50,000 nt of DNA, from contig JAHBMJ010005750.1 in NCBI GenBank assembly GCA_018398765.1, positions 1 through 50,000 of the forward strand. Direction: 5' to 3'. The stretch comes from Chromera velia (Eukaryota > Sar > Chromeraceae). This document shows, piece by piece, positions 1 to 14,365 of this stretch. Both the position numbers and the translations under genes were made by a program. How positions within the stretch are numbered: position 1 is the stretch's first letter; the number at the start of each line of letters is the position of its first letter. Below the pieces are notes generated by a model. The model was given only the letters and a program-made list of their open reading frames with translations. It was not told the origin of the DNA and ran no database searches.

Positions 1-37
1 GGAGACATGGAAAGAAGAAAGGCTTTATAATGAAAAG

Positions 38-579
38 TGTTATCCATCGAGAGGTGCCAGAAGCCGGTCATTGCAGCGATCCACGGGGCCTGCATCGGGG
101 GGGCTCTCGAGATTGCACTCGCATGTGACGTGCGGCTCTGCGCCTCTGACGCAAAATTTGCCCTGAAGGAAATTGATTTGGCCATTGCTGCGGATCTGGG
201 GGGCATCCAGCGTCTGCCGAAAAAGACCGCCAGTGACTCGTGGGCACGTGAGGTCACGCTGACGGGTCGAGACTTCATGGCTGAGGAGGCACTCAGACAG
301 GGCATGGTGTCGGGTATCTACCCCTCTCGCGAGGGATTGATGAACAAGGCGATCGAGCTGGCGGATGTGATTGCGTCGAAGTCCCCAGTAGCTGCTGCTG
401 CAGCGAAACGGTCTTTCACGTTCTCTGAGGGGAGGACGACCGAGGAGGGTCTGCACTTCCAACGCGTGCTGAACATGACCGCTCTCCAAACTGACGATGC
501 GGCTGTTGCTCTGCAAGCGATGTCATCTGGAGGGGGGAAGAGGGGTGCGCCCAAGCGACCGATTTTCGCAAATTTGTGA
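38..579 (+). CDS. Delta3,5-delta2,4-dienoyl-CoA isomerase (ECH1-like), 3' part
   Basis: This is the C-terminal ~180 residues of a crotonase-fold enzyme. The family moves double bonds in dienoyl-CoA during beta-oxidation of unsaturated fatty acids in peroxisomes or mitochondria. Seen: the oxyanion-hole stretch KPVIAAIHGACIGGALEIAL, then LKEIDLAIAADLGGIQRLPK, which matches the ECH1 subfamily rather than plain enoyl-CoA hydratase. Two acidic positions known as catalytic in rat ECH1 (Glu196, Asp204) are kept as the E of KEID and the D of AADLGG. The third (Asp176) is Glu here. Stops lie in frame just upstream (28-33), so the coding sequence is an internal or last exon entered at an acceptor near AG 36-37; earlier exons lie left of the window. 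The protein ends in -ANL, a variant peroxisomal signal also found on mammalian catalase. The stop is TGA at 577-579. Confidence 0.85.
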
Positions 580-1560
580 GGCGGGGGTCGCTATTTCTTT
601 TGCCCGGGGTGCTTTTTGGCTTACAGTAGCTGGCCGGCCGCCTTTGTGATTGGTATCCGTGAGTTTATTTATTTTTCTTCGGAGCTCTATGTCTGATTAA
701 TGCGGGCTTGGGCAGCGAGAGATCGGGGTTGTCAATGGAGTTTGTCGCAGTGGCCTGCAAAGGAAAGACTCAGGGCAAGACCAGGTCACAAGCCGGATCG
801 AGTAGGCCGGGACTTTGAGATACTATAAGAACCAAAAGATTCACAACCCTAGTAAAAACCTTTATATCGTTTTTTAAAAAGGAAAATGCACACACTCACA
901 TCAATGGCGACCTACTCATATACGTGTATTAATTAAATTAGATATAAAAAACTTTTTTTCGTTTTTTGATATAACTAGTGATACAATTAACGAGTTGAAA
1001 CTATCCTATCTCATCCTATCATTTATGAAAAAAAGTTAAAAATCTAGTCAGAAATGTGGTTTAGATTTTTTAAGTAAGATTTTTATACTAATAAATTATA
1101 GTAATAATATTTCTATAAAATCTCTATTTCTTAATTTTTCAAAAGAGAAAACGGACAGAGAACAATAGAGAACAATTTAGAAAAAGTGGTCGATTTCATT
1201 CGATTTCTAAGTCGAACAGGTTGCAGCCCGAGTTCTAGCCCGAGTTGCAGCCAGCCGACCAGTGGCCTAGCCAGTGCCACTGGCCCAGTGGCAATCAATT
1301 CTTTGAGTCGATGTCGTGATTGAATTTAACAGTGAATTAAGTCACATCATGACTCACATCACAAAAGAAGGATTTCCGAGTCCGGTTTCGTCTATGATCA
1401 AAAACGATTTCATGAGCATGCAACTTACGGTGCAAGACCACCATGCTAACACCATGCTCACATGCATTTACCTAAGGGTACAAAGCAAAACCAACCGTGA
1501 CGCATCACGACGCTTCGGGTACACTCACTCATTCCGAGCTAGCTGCCTCCTTGTTGCCTT
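580..1560. other. AT-rich intergenic stretch, no gene seen
   Basis: The 3' flank of the isomerase gene turns strongly A/T-rich from about 840 to 1200, with short homopolymers. At 1233-1296 there is a knot of short inverted repeats built on GCCAGTG/CACTGGC. No coding region, RNA gene or mobile-element protein is recognisable. Confidence 0.6.
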
Positions 1561-1980
1561 TTGTACATCTTTACAACCAACAAAGCAGACCAGGCAGCCA
1601 CGCAACCAGTAAATGCATTGAACAACAGAATGGAATTAAATTGCTGCATTTGCGCACGCACACCAGCATGTAAGTGGGAAATTAATGGCTTAAAAGTCGA
1701 CGCACGAGACACATACAGGTGGACATCCCTCTGTTCGAGGTGGAGAAACAAACTGTGTGAGAGGACAAGAGAGAGAGCCATCCGCCCTCATTGCATCCAT
1801 CCGTCTCTTCATCCATCCATCCATCCCCCCGTCCGTCCACGGGAAAGAAGGAAAATGCAGAGGGGAGAAGAGACACAGACACTGACAAGGAAGGTTACAG
1901 GTCCACAGAGACACTCCACCTTCCTCTGTCCTTTTTACATGCCTGCTCTTCCTTTTCCAGCCACCAGAACCGAACAAGGG

Positions 1981-1982
<2 letters not shown>

Positions 1983-2018
<36 letters not shown>

Positions 2019-2052
2019 CCCTTCTTTTCATCACGACTCATACTCTCGCTCT

Positions 2053-2094
<42 letters not shown>
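1983..2094. repeat. TC and CA microsatellites downstream of the secreted-protein gene
   Basis: Two nearly pure TC tracts (about 1983-2016 and 2051-2074) are followed directly by a CA tract (2075-2094). They lie within 200 bases of the stop codon of the minus-strand gene at 2168 and may be in its 3' untranslated region. The several open frames across 1560-2600 are products of these repeats. Confidence 0.85.
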
Positions 2095-2095
<1 letters not shown>

Positions 2096-2167
2096 GCATA
2101 CACGCACACACGCCCGCATCGACCCATTCATTCACTCTATACATCTACACCCTCCTAAGGTTCCCTT

Positions 2168-4257
<2,090 letters not shown>

Positions 4258-5314
4258 CTTGAACCCACAGGCAATTTCCGTTGCCCCTCTATCTGTTTCA
4301 ATGGGACACCCCAGAGGGGTTCGTGCACCTTCCGTCCTCTGCAACCGACAAAAGAACAACAAAACGACGCGGATGGAAAGTTTGGATGGGATGCTTTGAC
4401 AGACTTTGAATCAGCGAGAGACTCAGGTCAAGGTCTCAGACCCTGGTCTCTCTCAGAGACTACGGGGCCGGGAGTCAAATTGCGCCGCGCGCGGCCCTTC
4501 CAGGGGCCGCGGCCCGGCCGGATTCAAGGATTCAAGTCGGGCCCGGGCCGCGCGAAGTAAGCGCATGCAAATGCTTTACTTCGCTTCAACTAGCCTGGCC
4601 TGTCAAAAAAGTGAGCCAGTGAAGATCACCAAGCCCGTCAAATGTCCCTGGCCCGTCAAAATATTTCTAGAGGGTTCGTGGATGCATAGCACGTCCCAGC
4701 ATATCCTAGCATACTGGCCGTTAGTCCCGTCAAAATAGCGTGCACATGGCCCGTCAAAATAGCCTGGCAGGCTGGTTAGTGAGCTCGGCTGGCAGGCTCA
4801 TAAAAAATCCCTGACCTGTCAAACATTTATGGCCCATCAAATATCCCCAGCCGGATAATTTCAATTCCAAGGCACTCACCCTTTTCGCGGGCGCGAGTCA
4901 TATGACACGGCGTACGCAAGGTACTCACCCGTAATGTTTAGGTAATTTTTCGCGTGCAGAACTATTTTTAACGGTGGTCTTTCCAAGGCCGGCCGGTCAC
5001 GCGTGATTGGAACGTGTGGTTTATATCTAAAAAAACGTATGCACGTACGTGTGGCAAAAAAAAAAAAAGGCTTACCGTATTAAGTATGGTATGCAAAGCA
5101 CTGTTGGAAGGGGGTCTTTTCTTTTTTCTGCAAGGTTCTTAACGGACTCTTGAAATTTTTTGTACCACATTGTGATTTGAATTCTGTTTTCCAGTTTTAG
5201 GAAATGTTGGATTCAAACAATTTAAAACCGGTTTTGAGCTTCTAAAACCCCAACGAGTTTTTTTAAAATACTTACAGTTGTTCATAAGAACTTTGTTTTT
5301 TACTTAATATATAT
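4258..5314. other. Intergenic: GC island, motif array, AT-rich tail
   Basis: This is the upstream flank of the secreted-protein gene. It holds a GC island (about 4475-4560) rich in GGCCCGG/CCGGGCC words, then an irregular array of a CCCGTCAAAATA motif (listed separately), then AT-rich DNA up to the LTR element. No gene is seen. Confidence 0.6.
4597..4843 (+). repeat. Irregular array of a GGCCCGTCAAAATA-like motif
   Basis: Seven copies or close variants of the core YCNGTCAAA, best form GGCCCGTCAAAATA, begin near 4597, 4633, 4651, 4726, 4748, 4814 and 4831. Spacing varies from about 17 to 75 bases, so it is not a simple tandem repeat. It lies 5' of the secreted-protein gene. It may be a decayed repeat or a cluster of binding sites; nothing here decides. 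Confidence 0.55.
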
Positions 5315-5319
5315 CTTTA

Positions 5320-6069
5320 AGTGAAAAGTAGAGTCTCACCTCTCTCAAGATTCCTCCAGTGGAATCCTATAGGCCCTCCTGTATCGATCCTCTAACCTGT
5401 CTAGAGGACTCCTCAAACTGCTATACTTCTGAATTCCTGGCCCTCTCCTATTAGAGGACCACAGCGAATACGTTGACCTAACGTACTCGTCTAGACCGAT
5501 ACAGATGAACAGAAATAAATATCTAATCAGTTTTTTCACCAGACAGAAAATCTATGAACCCCCACAATCCACAGAAAGCTCCTGCTGGTAGCCTCGTGCA
5601 ATACTCAGAGCACAAAAGAACCACAGAGACATATAGGGCATAGTACAGTTCCTACACATGAAGCTCTGTCAATCTCTAGGTCAAATCTCTCATTCAGACA
5701 GACGGTAACTGCCGTGCACGTCTGTCTGACTGTCTAGAAATTAATTTGACTGGAATTAATTCTGAAGCGGCCTCCAATGGCATAACCGCACCATCGGCCT
5801 AATTAAATCCTATATGAAGGCCTGGAGTACACACGACTACGGTGAGTACCTCAGGTGTATTTCTTACGCCAAAGTGTATGCAGGCCATACCATGGAACTC
5901 ACAACATGCACACCTCTGTCGCAGGCGCCCCGCCATCCCGTGTAGCCAGGCCGCTGCGTGCGCGTCGCTCCTTTCTCTGGCTCGGAGCAAAGGGACAAAT
6001 GGAAAGACCGGGACTGGAATTCACCCTCCGCGAATCCGACTAGGAACAGGACCATCGTTTTCTTTTATA
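5320..6069 (-). repeat. 3' LTR of the Copia-type element
   Basis: Aligns base for base with 20244-20996 over its whole length. In plus orientation it runs from AGTGAAAAGTAGAGTCTCACC to CGTTTTCTTTTATA. It contains several TCTAGA/TCTGTCTG-type words and an AT-rich centre. It is flanked on the left by the target duplication CTTTA (5315-5319). Confidence 0.95.
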
Positions 6070-6092
6070 CACCCCCTCCCGAGCCCCCGAGG
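6070..6092 (-). other. Polypurine tract next to the 3' LTR
   Basis: On the coding strand the bases immediately before the 3' LTR read CTCGGGAGGGGGTG, a G-rich purine run at the place where plus-strand DNA synthesis is primed in LTR elements. Confidence 0.75.
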
Positions 6093-9000
6093 AAAGACTA
6101 TGGAGCACGTAGACTTGGAGAATCGGAAAGCATGAGAAAAGACCTTTTTTTAATCACCCGGCTCCCCAATTTTCCTTTTCCTCTTTTCCTGACGCTCGAC
6201 CATTACCTGCCAGTCACCGTAACTGGCGATCTAATGGGAGCGTCCTCCTTTTGACTAAAGGACCACTATATACAGACAGGGTAATCCGCATATGCAAATA
6301 GGCAATTGCTGCAGGAAGCTCCTGTGTCAAGCATAGATTCAGAGGCCCTGCAGCAAGAAGCAACGCTCCCCATCCAAGCAAGTTACAAAAATACGGTATC
6401 TCCCGAACTGCCCAAACGCTGCCCCGCCACTACGGCTAGCAGCTCAGAACGTGTGCTCATTAGTTGGACGCAGCCACGCCGGGACGTGCCCCGCATACAC
6501 CCAGCTCGAAACGCCCACATGTCAGAAGGTATACAGAGAAGGGATTGCCATAGGTCCTTCCCTTTTCCCACACCCGAAACGGAGACTGCTTTTCCTCCTA
6601 ACCGATACAGCACAAATACAAAAGAATTACTCATGAATCATTTACCGCATCTCTTTTCATTCCCTTTTCTCGTGCTCTCACACGTCATCCTCTACAGACG
6701 TCATTTATTATTCTTTAACAAGTGAGAGCACACCGGGCTCACGCATGTGCAGGGCAAACAGGGAAATGGAAACCAGCCGACTGGGCTGGGGGAAGGGACA
6801 TTGTTAAAACGAAACCATACCGGGAAAGCAAAAGGAACAGCATAGAAGAACACAGGCCCTGAGCCCATGCCAGGCCCTTCTTGTGCTCACGAACAGATGG
6901 GATATACAGCCCATCTGCCTTCAGATAGGCCACGCCCCACTCGCAGAAAACCGATGATATCTAGCATGCAGGAGCCCGTGCTACCTGCAATGCTTCCTTC
7001 GCCGGACGGACCCTGCTCTGAACGTACAAAAGAAATAAAAGAAAGAAAGGCAAACAAAATATAAGCAGTCCTCATGCAAACCATAATGCAGTTCATTCGA
7101 AACCAAGAGCTTTTGACAGCCTTGGCAGGCCCTGCCCCCTTAGCAAGGAGACCCAATCTTACAAAATAGGCCTGTTAAAAGCAAAATCCTTACCACCTTC
7201 TCCCCTAATACTTCTTTTCCTTCTTTGACACACTCGTACATACGGTATGTGTGGATGGCCCCCGCGACCATCACAAAGGGAAAGGGAAAAGGTTTTACTT
7301 GCCTTACCCACCCTAGTCTAGTTCGGGTCGGCCATGTGTTAGGGCGTCGGCATCGCAAGCCCCTCTAACACCAACCGGCAGCTCAAGGAAAACACGACTG
7401 CAAAAGGTCGCTGCCTATATAGACAGGACGGGAAGGCCTTCCTTCCTAGCTCCTTTCCGTCTGTGAAAACGAATTTAAAACGGAAAACCCGAAGACGTCC
7501 ACACCCGGATAGCGCCTACCGTCCATGCACGCCCCTATGATGTGACGAGCTTCCCCCGGCCGTGCAGAAATCCAAATAAAGAAGAAAGAGAGAGAGAAAA
7601 CAGACATACACAAACGAACTGTACTTTAAGGAAGGTGCCTCCAAGGCACCCCCAACCCCTTTACGTATGCCTTCAAAAGTTGCGAAAACAAACAAAATCA
7701 CAGGAGAGCCACCACACACTTCCCTGACCTTCTGGAGAAAGGATTTCATAAATACAAACCAACAAAACCGAACACACCCAGACTTACACTCACCCCTAAC
7801 CTGACCTCCCACAGCGGAGGACAGACTTTAAGCAGGATGAGATGCCGGCAGAGGAAAAAAACACTCATAACACACGTGAGCTCTCATTCTCACCCAAATG
7901 CCCCCTGCACTTGGATCGGATTTCTCTTCTCACGGTACTTACATATCCGGACGGGACATTTCATTTATGAACGCAGGACGCCCTTGCGATCCTACTGAAG
8001 CGCTGTGCAGAGAAAGAGAAGTGACAAAGAGACGAAAAGTTTCGGTGTGCACACAGCGGTCTTTCCCCCTGCCTAAGCTGCCACCTGCCAGACGTGATGC
8101 TCCCCGTGAGCACCCTCCCCCCTTTCTATCTACATTCTCCCGTGGATTCACTCGGGGGTGATGCAAATCCCTGACAGGGAGTAAGACGAAAGTACAGATC
8201 AAAGCGCTGGTCAGGCAGCATGCAAACTCTATCACCGTAACGGATCGCAGACAGACAGCCAGGTCATAAATGGATACAAACTCATTCACGCCCCTCATGC
8301 CAGCTGACAGCGTTCTTTCAGGCTGCCTAACTGGTCTGGCCAGGCCTATTCTGCTCAAAACGGAGGAAGGAAAAACGCACAGGGATCGGACTGTTTGAGT
8401 GCTTCGGGCATTCACCTTCACCGCGAAAACAGCCCGTCTGTTTCCTGCGCATGAAACTCTTATGTAGACGGGCACCAGACATGGAGTGCAGGATCATGGA
8501 TACGAGCAGACAAGGTAATGCCTCCTCATGAATGTCAAATCCACCTGCCTATACGCCCCACATAATTGATCCTAAACGGTCCACGCTCATCCGTTCCACC
8601 CGAACTGCCCAAAAAAAAATTGATACTCGGTTTACATGAAATTTGGGCCCGCTTCCTGCATGACCTCATGCATTGCCCGAGCATTGGATGCTTTGCCTAT
8701 GACGCAGAGGCATGTGCGCCATCTACGCTAGAGCGGTGAAGACAAATACGTAAATATAAACACAAACAGGACGAGACAGAATAAGACAACTACCGAATAT
8801 GTATGGCTACGGAGGTTTATGGAGAGGTGCAGCGGGAGAAGACCTGCTCTTCTGACTTTCTTGCCTTCTTGCCTAACTCTTCTTGCTCTCCTGCCTGGTT
8901 GAGCCCACGCCCACCCAGCAGGAGACCCCTTGTCTCCTACCCCTCTTTCTTGTCACCTCCCCATCTAGTCACCTATTTGGGAAAACAGATTAACGAGAGA

Positions 9001-9225
9001 GAGAAACGGATAAAAGGGACGAACAGTACCTCTGGCCTATCTAACTCTTTTCATGCCTGTACCCAAACCCCAGTTGTCCCTACCCCGAGCGAACAACAAA
9101 ACCTTGTACACACCTACCTGCAAAGGGATGACAGAAAGGAAAGAGCAGACAACAGAAACAGGACACAAAAGAGAGAAAGAAAAGGCCTCACACCCTTCTC
9201 CTCCAGAAGTTCCACGCCGCTGGAT
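6093..9225 (-). other. Non-coding 3' internal region of the Copia-type element
   Basis: About 3.1 kb between the RNase H segment and the polypurine tract. No protein similarity is visible on either strand; the small open frames here look random. It has base composition like the rest of the element and no nested LTRs that I can see. It may be a long 3' untranslated region or hold remains of captured sequence. Confidence 0.6.
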
Positions 9226-9852
9226 TCATGCCATCTTCCTACCGGGGAGGGCACACTTGATCATCACGTTCGTCACGTTTCTCACTCGTGCAATCCACTG
9301 GAGATCTGCCCTAAGGACACATATCTCCTGAATGCACCACTCTAAAACGCCCTGCATGGTCGCATCGGTGTGGGCTTTGCCAGACCGGAACTGGTCGTGG
9401 AGGGGGCCGGAGTCCGTATAGACGATCACACGGACCTTCTTGAGGCCCCACATTGCCTTCACAAGGGCAACGATGCCGAAGAGCTTCTTGAGAAGAAACT
9501 CAAAAGCAAGCACCTCTCCGGCGGTAGAAGACCTGACCTTCCTTCCCGCCCTTTTGGTGGCCCACGTGATCCAGTTCTCCAGGAGGGACTGCAGGTCCCT
9601 TCGCAGCTCAATCGAGTGCAGGATCCTGACAACATACCCCAACCGTGCAGCGTAGGTCACAAACTTGAACGCTGCATCAAAATACGTATGCATGACGGGC
9701 ATGAGCCCCACGCTCGTGAACATCTGCTTATTATGGTGCCCCTTCAGCATCTTGATGATGCACACGACCATCTTGAAGACGCGTCTGGAGGGCTTTGAAA
9801 TCGACTGCGCTACCGTGTGGCCCCACACCGTACGGAGTGGATTTATCCTCAC
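9226..9852 (-). pseudogene. RNase H segment of the Copia-type element (fossil)
   Basis: Encodes about 200 residues with the look of a Copia RNase H. HTYFDAAFKFVTYAARLGYV stands where the first catalytic Asp lies. RSSTAGEVLAFEFLLKKL matches the conserved RSS(T/S)xAE-type segment, and VYTDSGPLHDQF matches the TDS motif. It is the last coding part of the element on the minus strand. Part of a broken element. Confidence 0.75.
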
Positions 9853-10007
9853 CCCCTACTGCAGAGTCCTGACTCCAGCACGGATCGGCTTCTCATACTG
9901 GTTGTCGACCTCCTCCTTGGTGGAAGGCTCAGCACTCTTCCCGTCCAAACCCTTCCAGGGCTTACTCGGACGCTTCTCCTTCAAGATCTCCCATAGAGGA
10001 GCGGTGT

Positions 10008-10915
10008 CTATGTTCTCGAGGACAGGACCTGGGAGAGGTGGATCTCCTCCGTGGAGACTCTGGAGATGTCTACTCCAGAAAACTTCCTCTCTGATCCCTC
10101 CCCAATCACACACACAGACCCAAAACCCAGCCTCTTATTGAGGGTTTCCTGAAGGACTTTATGCTCCTTCGGAGGGGCTCCAGTCAGCAAATTGTCTATC
10201 CAATTCATGACGATAGCTTGGGCTCTCCGTCCCTCAGGGGGGGCCTTGACTGCGATGGCTGTGTCTACCCGCTTGAACTCCAACTCCTTGCACACACCCT
10301 CCAACTTGTGGTCGAAAAGCTAGGCCGCATGAGCAACCCGTAGAGGCCTATCTCTACCAAATACGTGCCCCCGGGCTCGTACTCGGCCACCATCCTCTTT
10401 AGCTCCTCGTACCTGTCGTCAGGGATATCCTTGAAGGGATTCTTATCAGGAACTTGAGGCAGCACAGAGGGCAGTGTCGCGCTGACCCGTTCAGCGTTAT
10501 GGTCCTTAGAGGTCAAGAAAGCAGCGGTGACATCCGCCGCTCCCATCTGCATACCTGTGGACACAATGAAAAGGCAGACAGTGTTGATTCCCGTGACGGA
10601 AGGCGTTCCGACGTAGGTGTCAACGAGCTGGCCATCCAGGAAACCCTTGGTGAAAAACCTCGCCTTAGGCTTCCGGCCCCCATCGTCCGTCTCTTTCCAT
10701 GTGCATCGCCAGCCCATACCGACGACTATGCGAACCTCGTTCCTTTTGACTCTCCTACCGAGCGTCCGATTTCCCACAATATTCACCAACCACTCCTTTA
10801 AGGCAGCGAGCTTGTGAGACCTTGAGTCGATCTCCTCCTTCGTTGCGGGGAGCTGGGTAGAGCCCTTCTTGAAGCGGCTCATCTCCTCCTTGTATACGGC
10901 TGCTCCCGTAAACAA
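10008..10915 (-). pseudogene. Reverse transcriptase segment of the Copia-type element (fossil)
   Basis: Shows Copia RT landmarks in order: KARFFTKGFLDGQLVDTYVG (fingers, compare KARLVARGF), MGAADVTAAFLTS (first palm Asp, compare LDVKTAFLNG), an IGLYGLLMRPSF stretch (compare LYGLKQSPRAW) and VMNWIDNLLTGAPPKEHKVL, followed by KFSGVDISR (compare FLGIEI). Lies between the integrase and RNase H parts. Fossil, not intact. Confidence 0.75.
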
Positions 10916-11032
10916 GAACCCTGTCCGAGGATTCCTGGAGGAAAGGCAAGACAGGTGAGGAAGACCGCACCACCTACTCCTGGTGGGGCTCTTGGGCGTC
11001 CCATCCCATCTGGGATTCCCCTCTTCCCTCTC

Positions 11033-13967
11033 CTAAGCCATCGCCCCAGCGAACGATGGAATGCCTCTTTCCTCCCAGAAATCATTGTTCCAGTTCCTCC
11101 CCGTCACCTCGGGCACTCTCCTGGCTCGCTCTTCCCTCAAAACCTCCATCGCACAGAGGGTGTTGAACCGCTGCCACTGCGGGCCCTGCAAAACCTCATC
11201 CATTTTGTTCATCTCCTCAACTTCCTCCTTGGGCGGGTTCTGCCTCACGGTGGATCTTTTTCCTGCCCTGAGAAGTTTCTGACCCCCTAGGACACCCCAC
11301 TCTTCATCCGAGGAGCTGCTGTCGCTCCCGAAACCCTGCCAGCTTGCCTCAAACGTCGACAGGCTGGTAGCCGAGGCATACCCGTCCCTGTCTGTAGACG
11401 TAACCAGAGACGGAGGATCATCATCCGTCTCCACATTCTCCATAACAAGGCCTAGTAGCTCAACTCCCCCAACCTCATTCCCTTCATCAGATGCCCCCTC
11501 AGCAGCGGGAGGACCCCCAAGATCCTCCGCTCACCCCTCTCCACCTGTGTTCGAAAGAACACCAGGTTGAGACTCAGCAGCCTCAGGGACAGTACGTGAT
11601 TTCCCCTGAACAGGAGGCACAGCAGGAACATTAGAAGAGAAAGGCACAGCAGAGGAAAACGACGATGCGGAGGGATCTGCAGACACCGTGTCTGCAGAAC
11701 CTTTTGCACCGGGGGGGTCCCCCTACCCTTTCTTCCTCCGGCAGTTTCCAAACTCCAACTTCACAGAGCTGGACGGGGTCATCAATCATGCACACAGCCT
11801 CTTCGGGGACTCTCCCTCTCCAAATGTTGAACACGTGCTTGATTGACAACCGCTTCACTCTCCCGTCCCTGATTTCTTTGACCTTGAAAGCGAGGGAGTC
11901 CCTTACCGAAAGATCGGGTGCGAGGTCTGCCCATCCGTAGCTTCTACGCGCCTTTGAGTGGAGGGCCACAAGCTTTCTCCAATTGTTCCTCTGGACAACT
12001 GCCCCCTTCACGGGGTGGGCCTCTATCGGCTGACGGTCGTACGAGGAGAACTCCAGCGTAGCTGGACCTAAAACTCTCCTCTCTCGGATGGGAGTTCCTT
12101 GAGCGGACCGGGACCTATCTACGCCCCCCGGGTGCGCAGAAGGGTCAATCGGCCTATCCTCCGGTTCCGACTTGTCCCTTCTACCCCTTTTGGCAGAAGA
12201 CTCTGCCCCTCTTTCGTCGTCTCCGTCATCCTCGGAGACATTCCTTCTCCCAAACGATCTCCGCGGTCGTCTGTGAGCAGATAGATGGAGGCGGGCCCTC
12301 TCCTCAACGGAGAGGCCATAATGTAGAGCTTGAGCAGATCTTGGAGGCACGTCTCCCCCACCATCTCCGCCTCCTTCCTCATCAGTTCCCCCGCCCCAGT
12401 CTCCTCCAGAATAACCCCTTAGAGGTGGGTCGTGTGGAGAATCATCTGGAAGAGGGCCCCCGCGGCCTCCACCTCCATCAGGAGGATTGCCCCCGTCATC
12501 TCCATCGTCTCTGTCTGACCCGCTTGATCTACCTCACAGCAGAGACTCAGAAGTGAAGGTGTTTTCCTCAGTCTCCTCATTCTCTGCACCTGACAACTGA
12601 GAGCGAGGGGACCCTTCCCCTCCCCTTCTCTCTCTACCTATCTTTCCCACCGACACATCCGAGAGCGCCTCCCAGGCTCGGTCCCCACGGCCGACCTCGT
12701 TCTTGTTGACTCTGTCTCTGAGGTCCTTGAGAGGGATGACCTCAACCGTAGAGTCTTCTCTCTCGAACATGATGGGGCATGAGCGGTCATCATGGTGCTT
12801 CGACCTGTGGAACATGCACCTAACCTGGTAGTACACCTCACACACGAGGCACCATGCCTTCTCATCTTCATTGCTCTCTGTTCCCCGGAACACGTCCCAA
12901 AAGTGTTCCATCATTCGATCTCCTCCTTCCGTGTACGCCCAGATGCTTACAGCAACCGGATCCAGGTCATAGCAGCTCGGAAGAACATAGTTCTGGAACT
13001 CGATCCGCTTGTACTCATAGTACCTCTCGGGAAAGCCGACAGCCATAGACAGCCCGACTGTCCAGAACTTCCCCTCCAAAGGGGTCCAATAGGCATACTT
13101 GGCTCCCGGGGGCTCAATCTGAGACAGCCCGTCTGTCTCCTTCGGCTCAATCTGAGACAGCCCGTCTGTCTCCCTCGACTCCTTGTCTGCCTGGATCCAC
13201 TCCTGCTTAGGCCTGTCCAAGTGCTTGAGCGCCTTGTGCATGTAGTATCGCCCCCTACGCTTGCCCCCAGCCGCAGCGGGAGCAATGGAGACTCGAAGAC
13301 TCATCGAAGTGGTCTACCCCTCTGGGATCTCAATCCAATGGGGTTGAGAAAGTGAGTGCAGGTAGACGACCTGGTTCTATGACATGATCTTCTTGAGGCT
13401 GTCCTCCTCAAGGTCGAAACCCATATCTCCAGGGAATACCCCACATGCTTCCTGGATTTCCTCCTGCATCCTTGTTGCACTTCTACTTCTCTATGAGTCC
13501 CCTCTGACTCCCGTCGTCAGTCGGGGAGCCAGATAGTTCTTGAGGGTGTTAAAGACCTCTCCCTGAGTGATCTCTCCCAAGTCTGGGTGGAGCATGAGCG
13601 CGAACCAACAAGTCCAAGCGCTAGTCCAAGCGTCATACATCCCCCGGCGGTATGTCATGAACACAGGCCTCTTCACCTTCCAATTATACCCGAGGGGCTC
13701 TCCGTCGGCCCTCAGGAGACGTTTCCCCTTCTTGTCAAAAAAGACGGGGCCTGGATCCTTGACCCTCCTTCCCCGCGAAGGAGTGCGAGTGTGCTTCTGC
13801 ACAGTATTAGGCATGCGCAGCACCCCAGGGCTAGAATGGTCCAGAATTGTTCCCTTTATAGAGAAGCCGAACGGGGCAAAGAAATCTGGCAGCGGCGACT
13901 CCCCGGAGTCGACGGATGTCCGGTCGAACACAGCAGGAGACGGAGACCTTGGGCGGGCGCCCGTCAC
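11033..13967 (-). pseudogene. Unassigned pol-interval segments of the Copia-type element (fossil)
   Basis: Several minus-strand coding segments lie between the integrase and reverse transcriptase parts. One (about 11631-12350) is Arg/Ser/Asp-rich and probably disordered. Another (12534-13304) is globular-looking, with conserved Trp/Tyr/Cys and a short duplicated [10 protein letters not shown] unit (33-bp period at 13111-13176). In Copia elements this interval holds the integrase C-terminal extension and a linker. I cannot assign folds here. Confidence 0.5.
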
Positions 13968-14365
13968 CCCCGCTTCCCTTATCGAGGCCTCTGCCTAAGC
14001 AGAGGAGGATGCGGAGGGCTTTGCAGGAACTGGGGGAGGGAGGGAGGGAGGGAGGGAGCTTTAGGCATAGCAGAGGGGAGGGCAGATGAAAACGATGACG
14101 AAGCCGATGCCTGCACCTCCGTACTTGAAATCTCGTGAAGGCCCTCACAAAGGTGAGTCAGTCGAGGGGCTTCCCGCAAGCCCACAACACCTTCGCCCTC
14201 ATCAGCCAGCTGGAAAGAAAATTTCCTCGCTGGCCACTGTGTTCCTTGCTGTATCCCCTCATATCGACCCACCGGAGAGGTTCCCAGAAGGACAAGAGGG
14301 AATCCCTTATGCCCGAGATCATTTCTCCCTGCCCGCCTGCGGTAGCGGGCACCTGTTTCCCCCTC

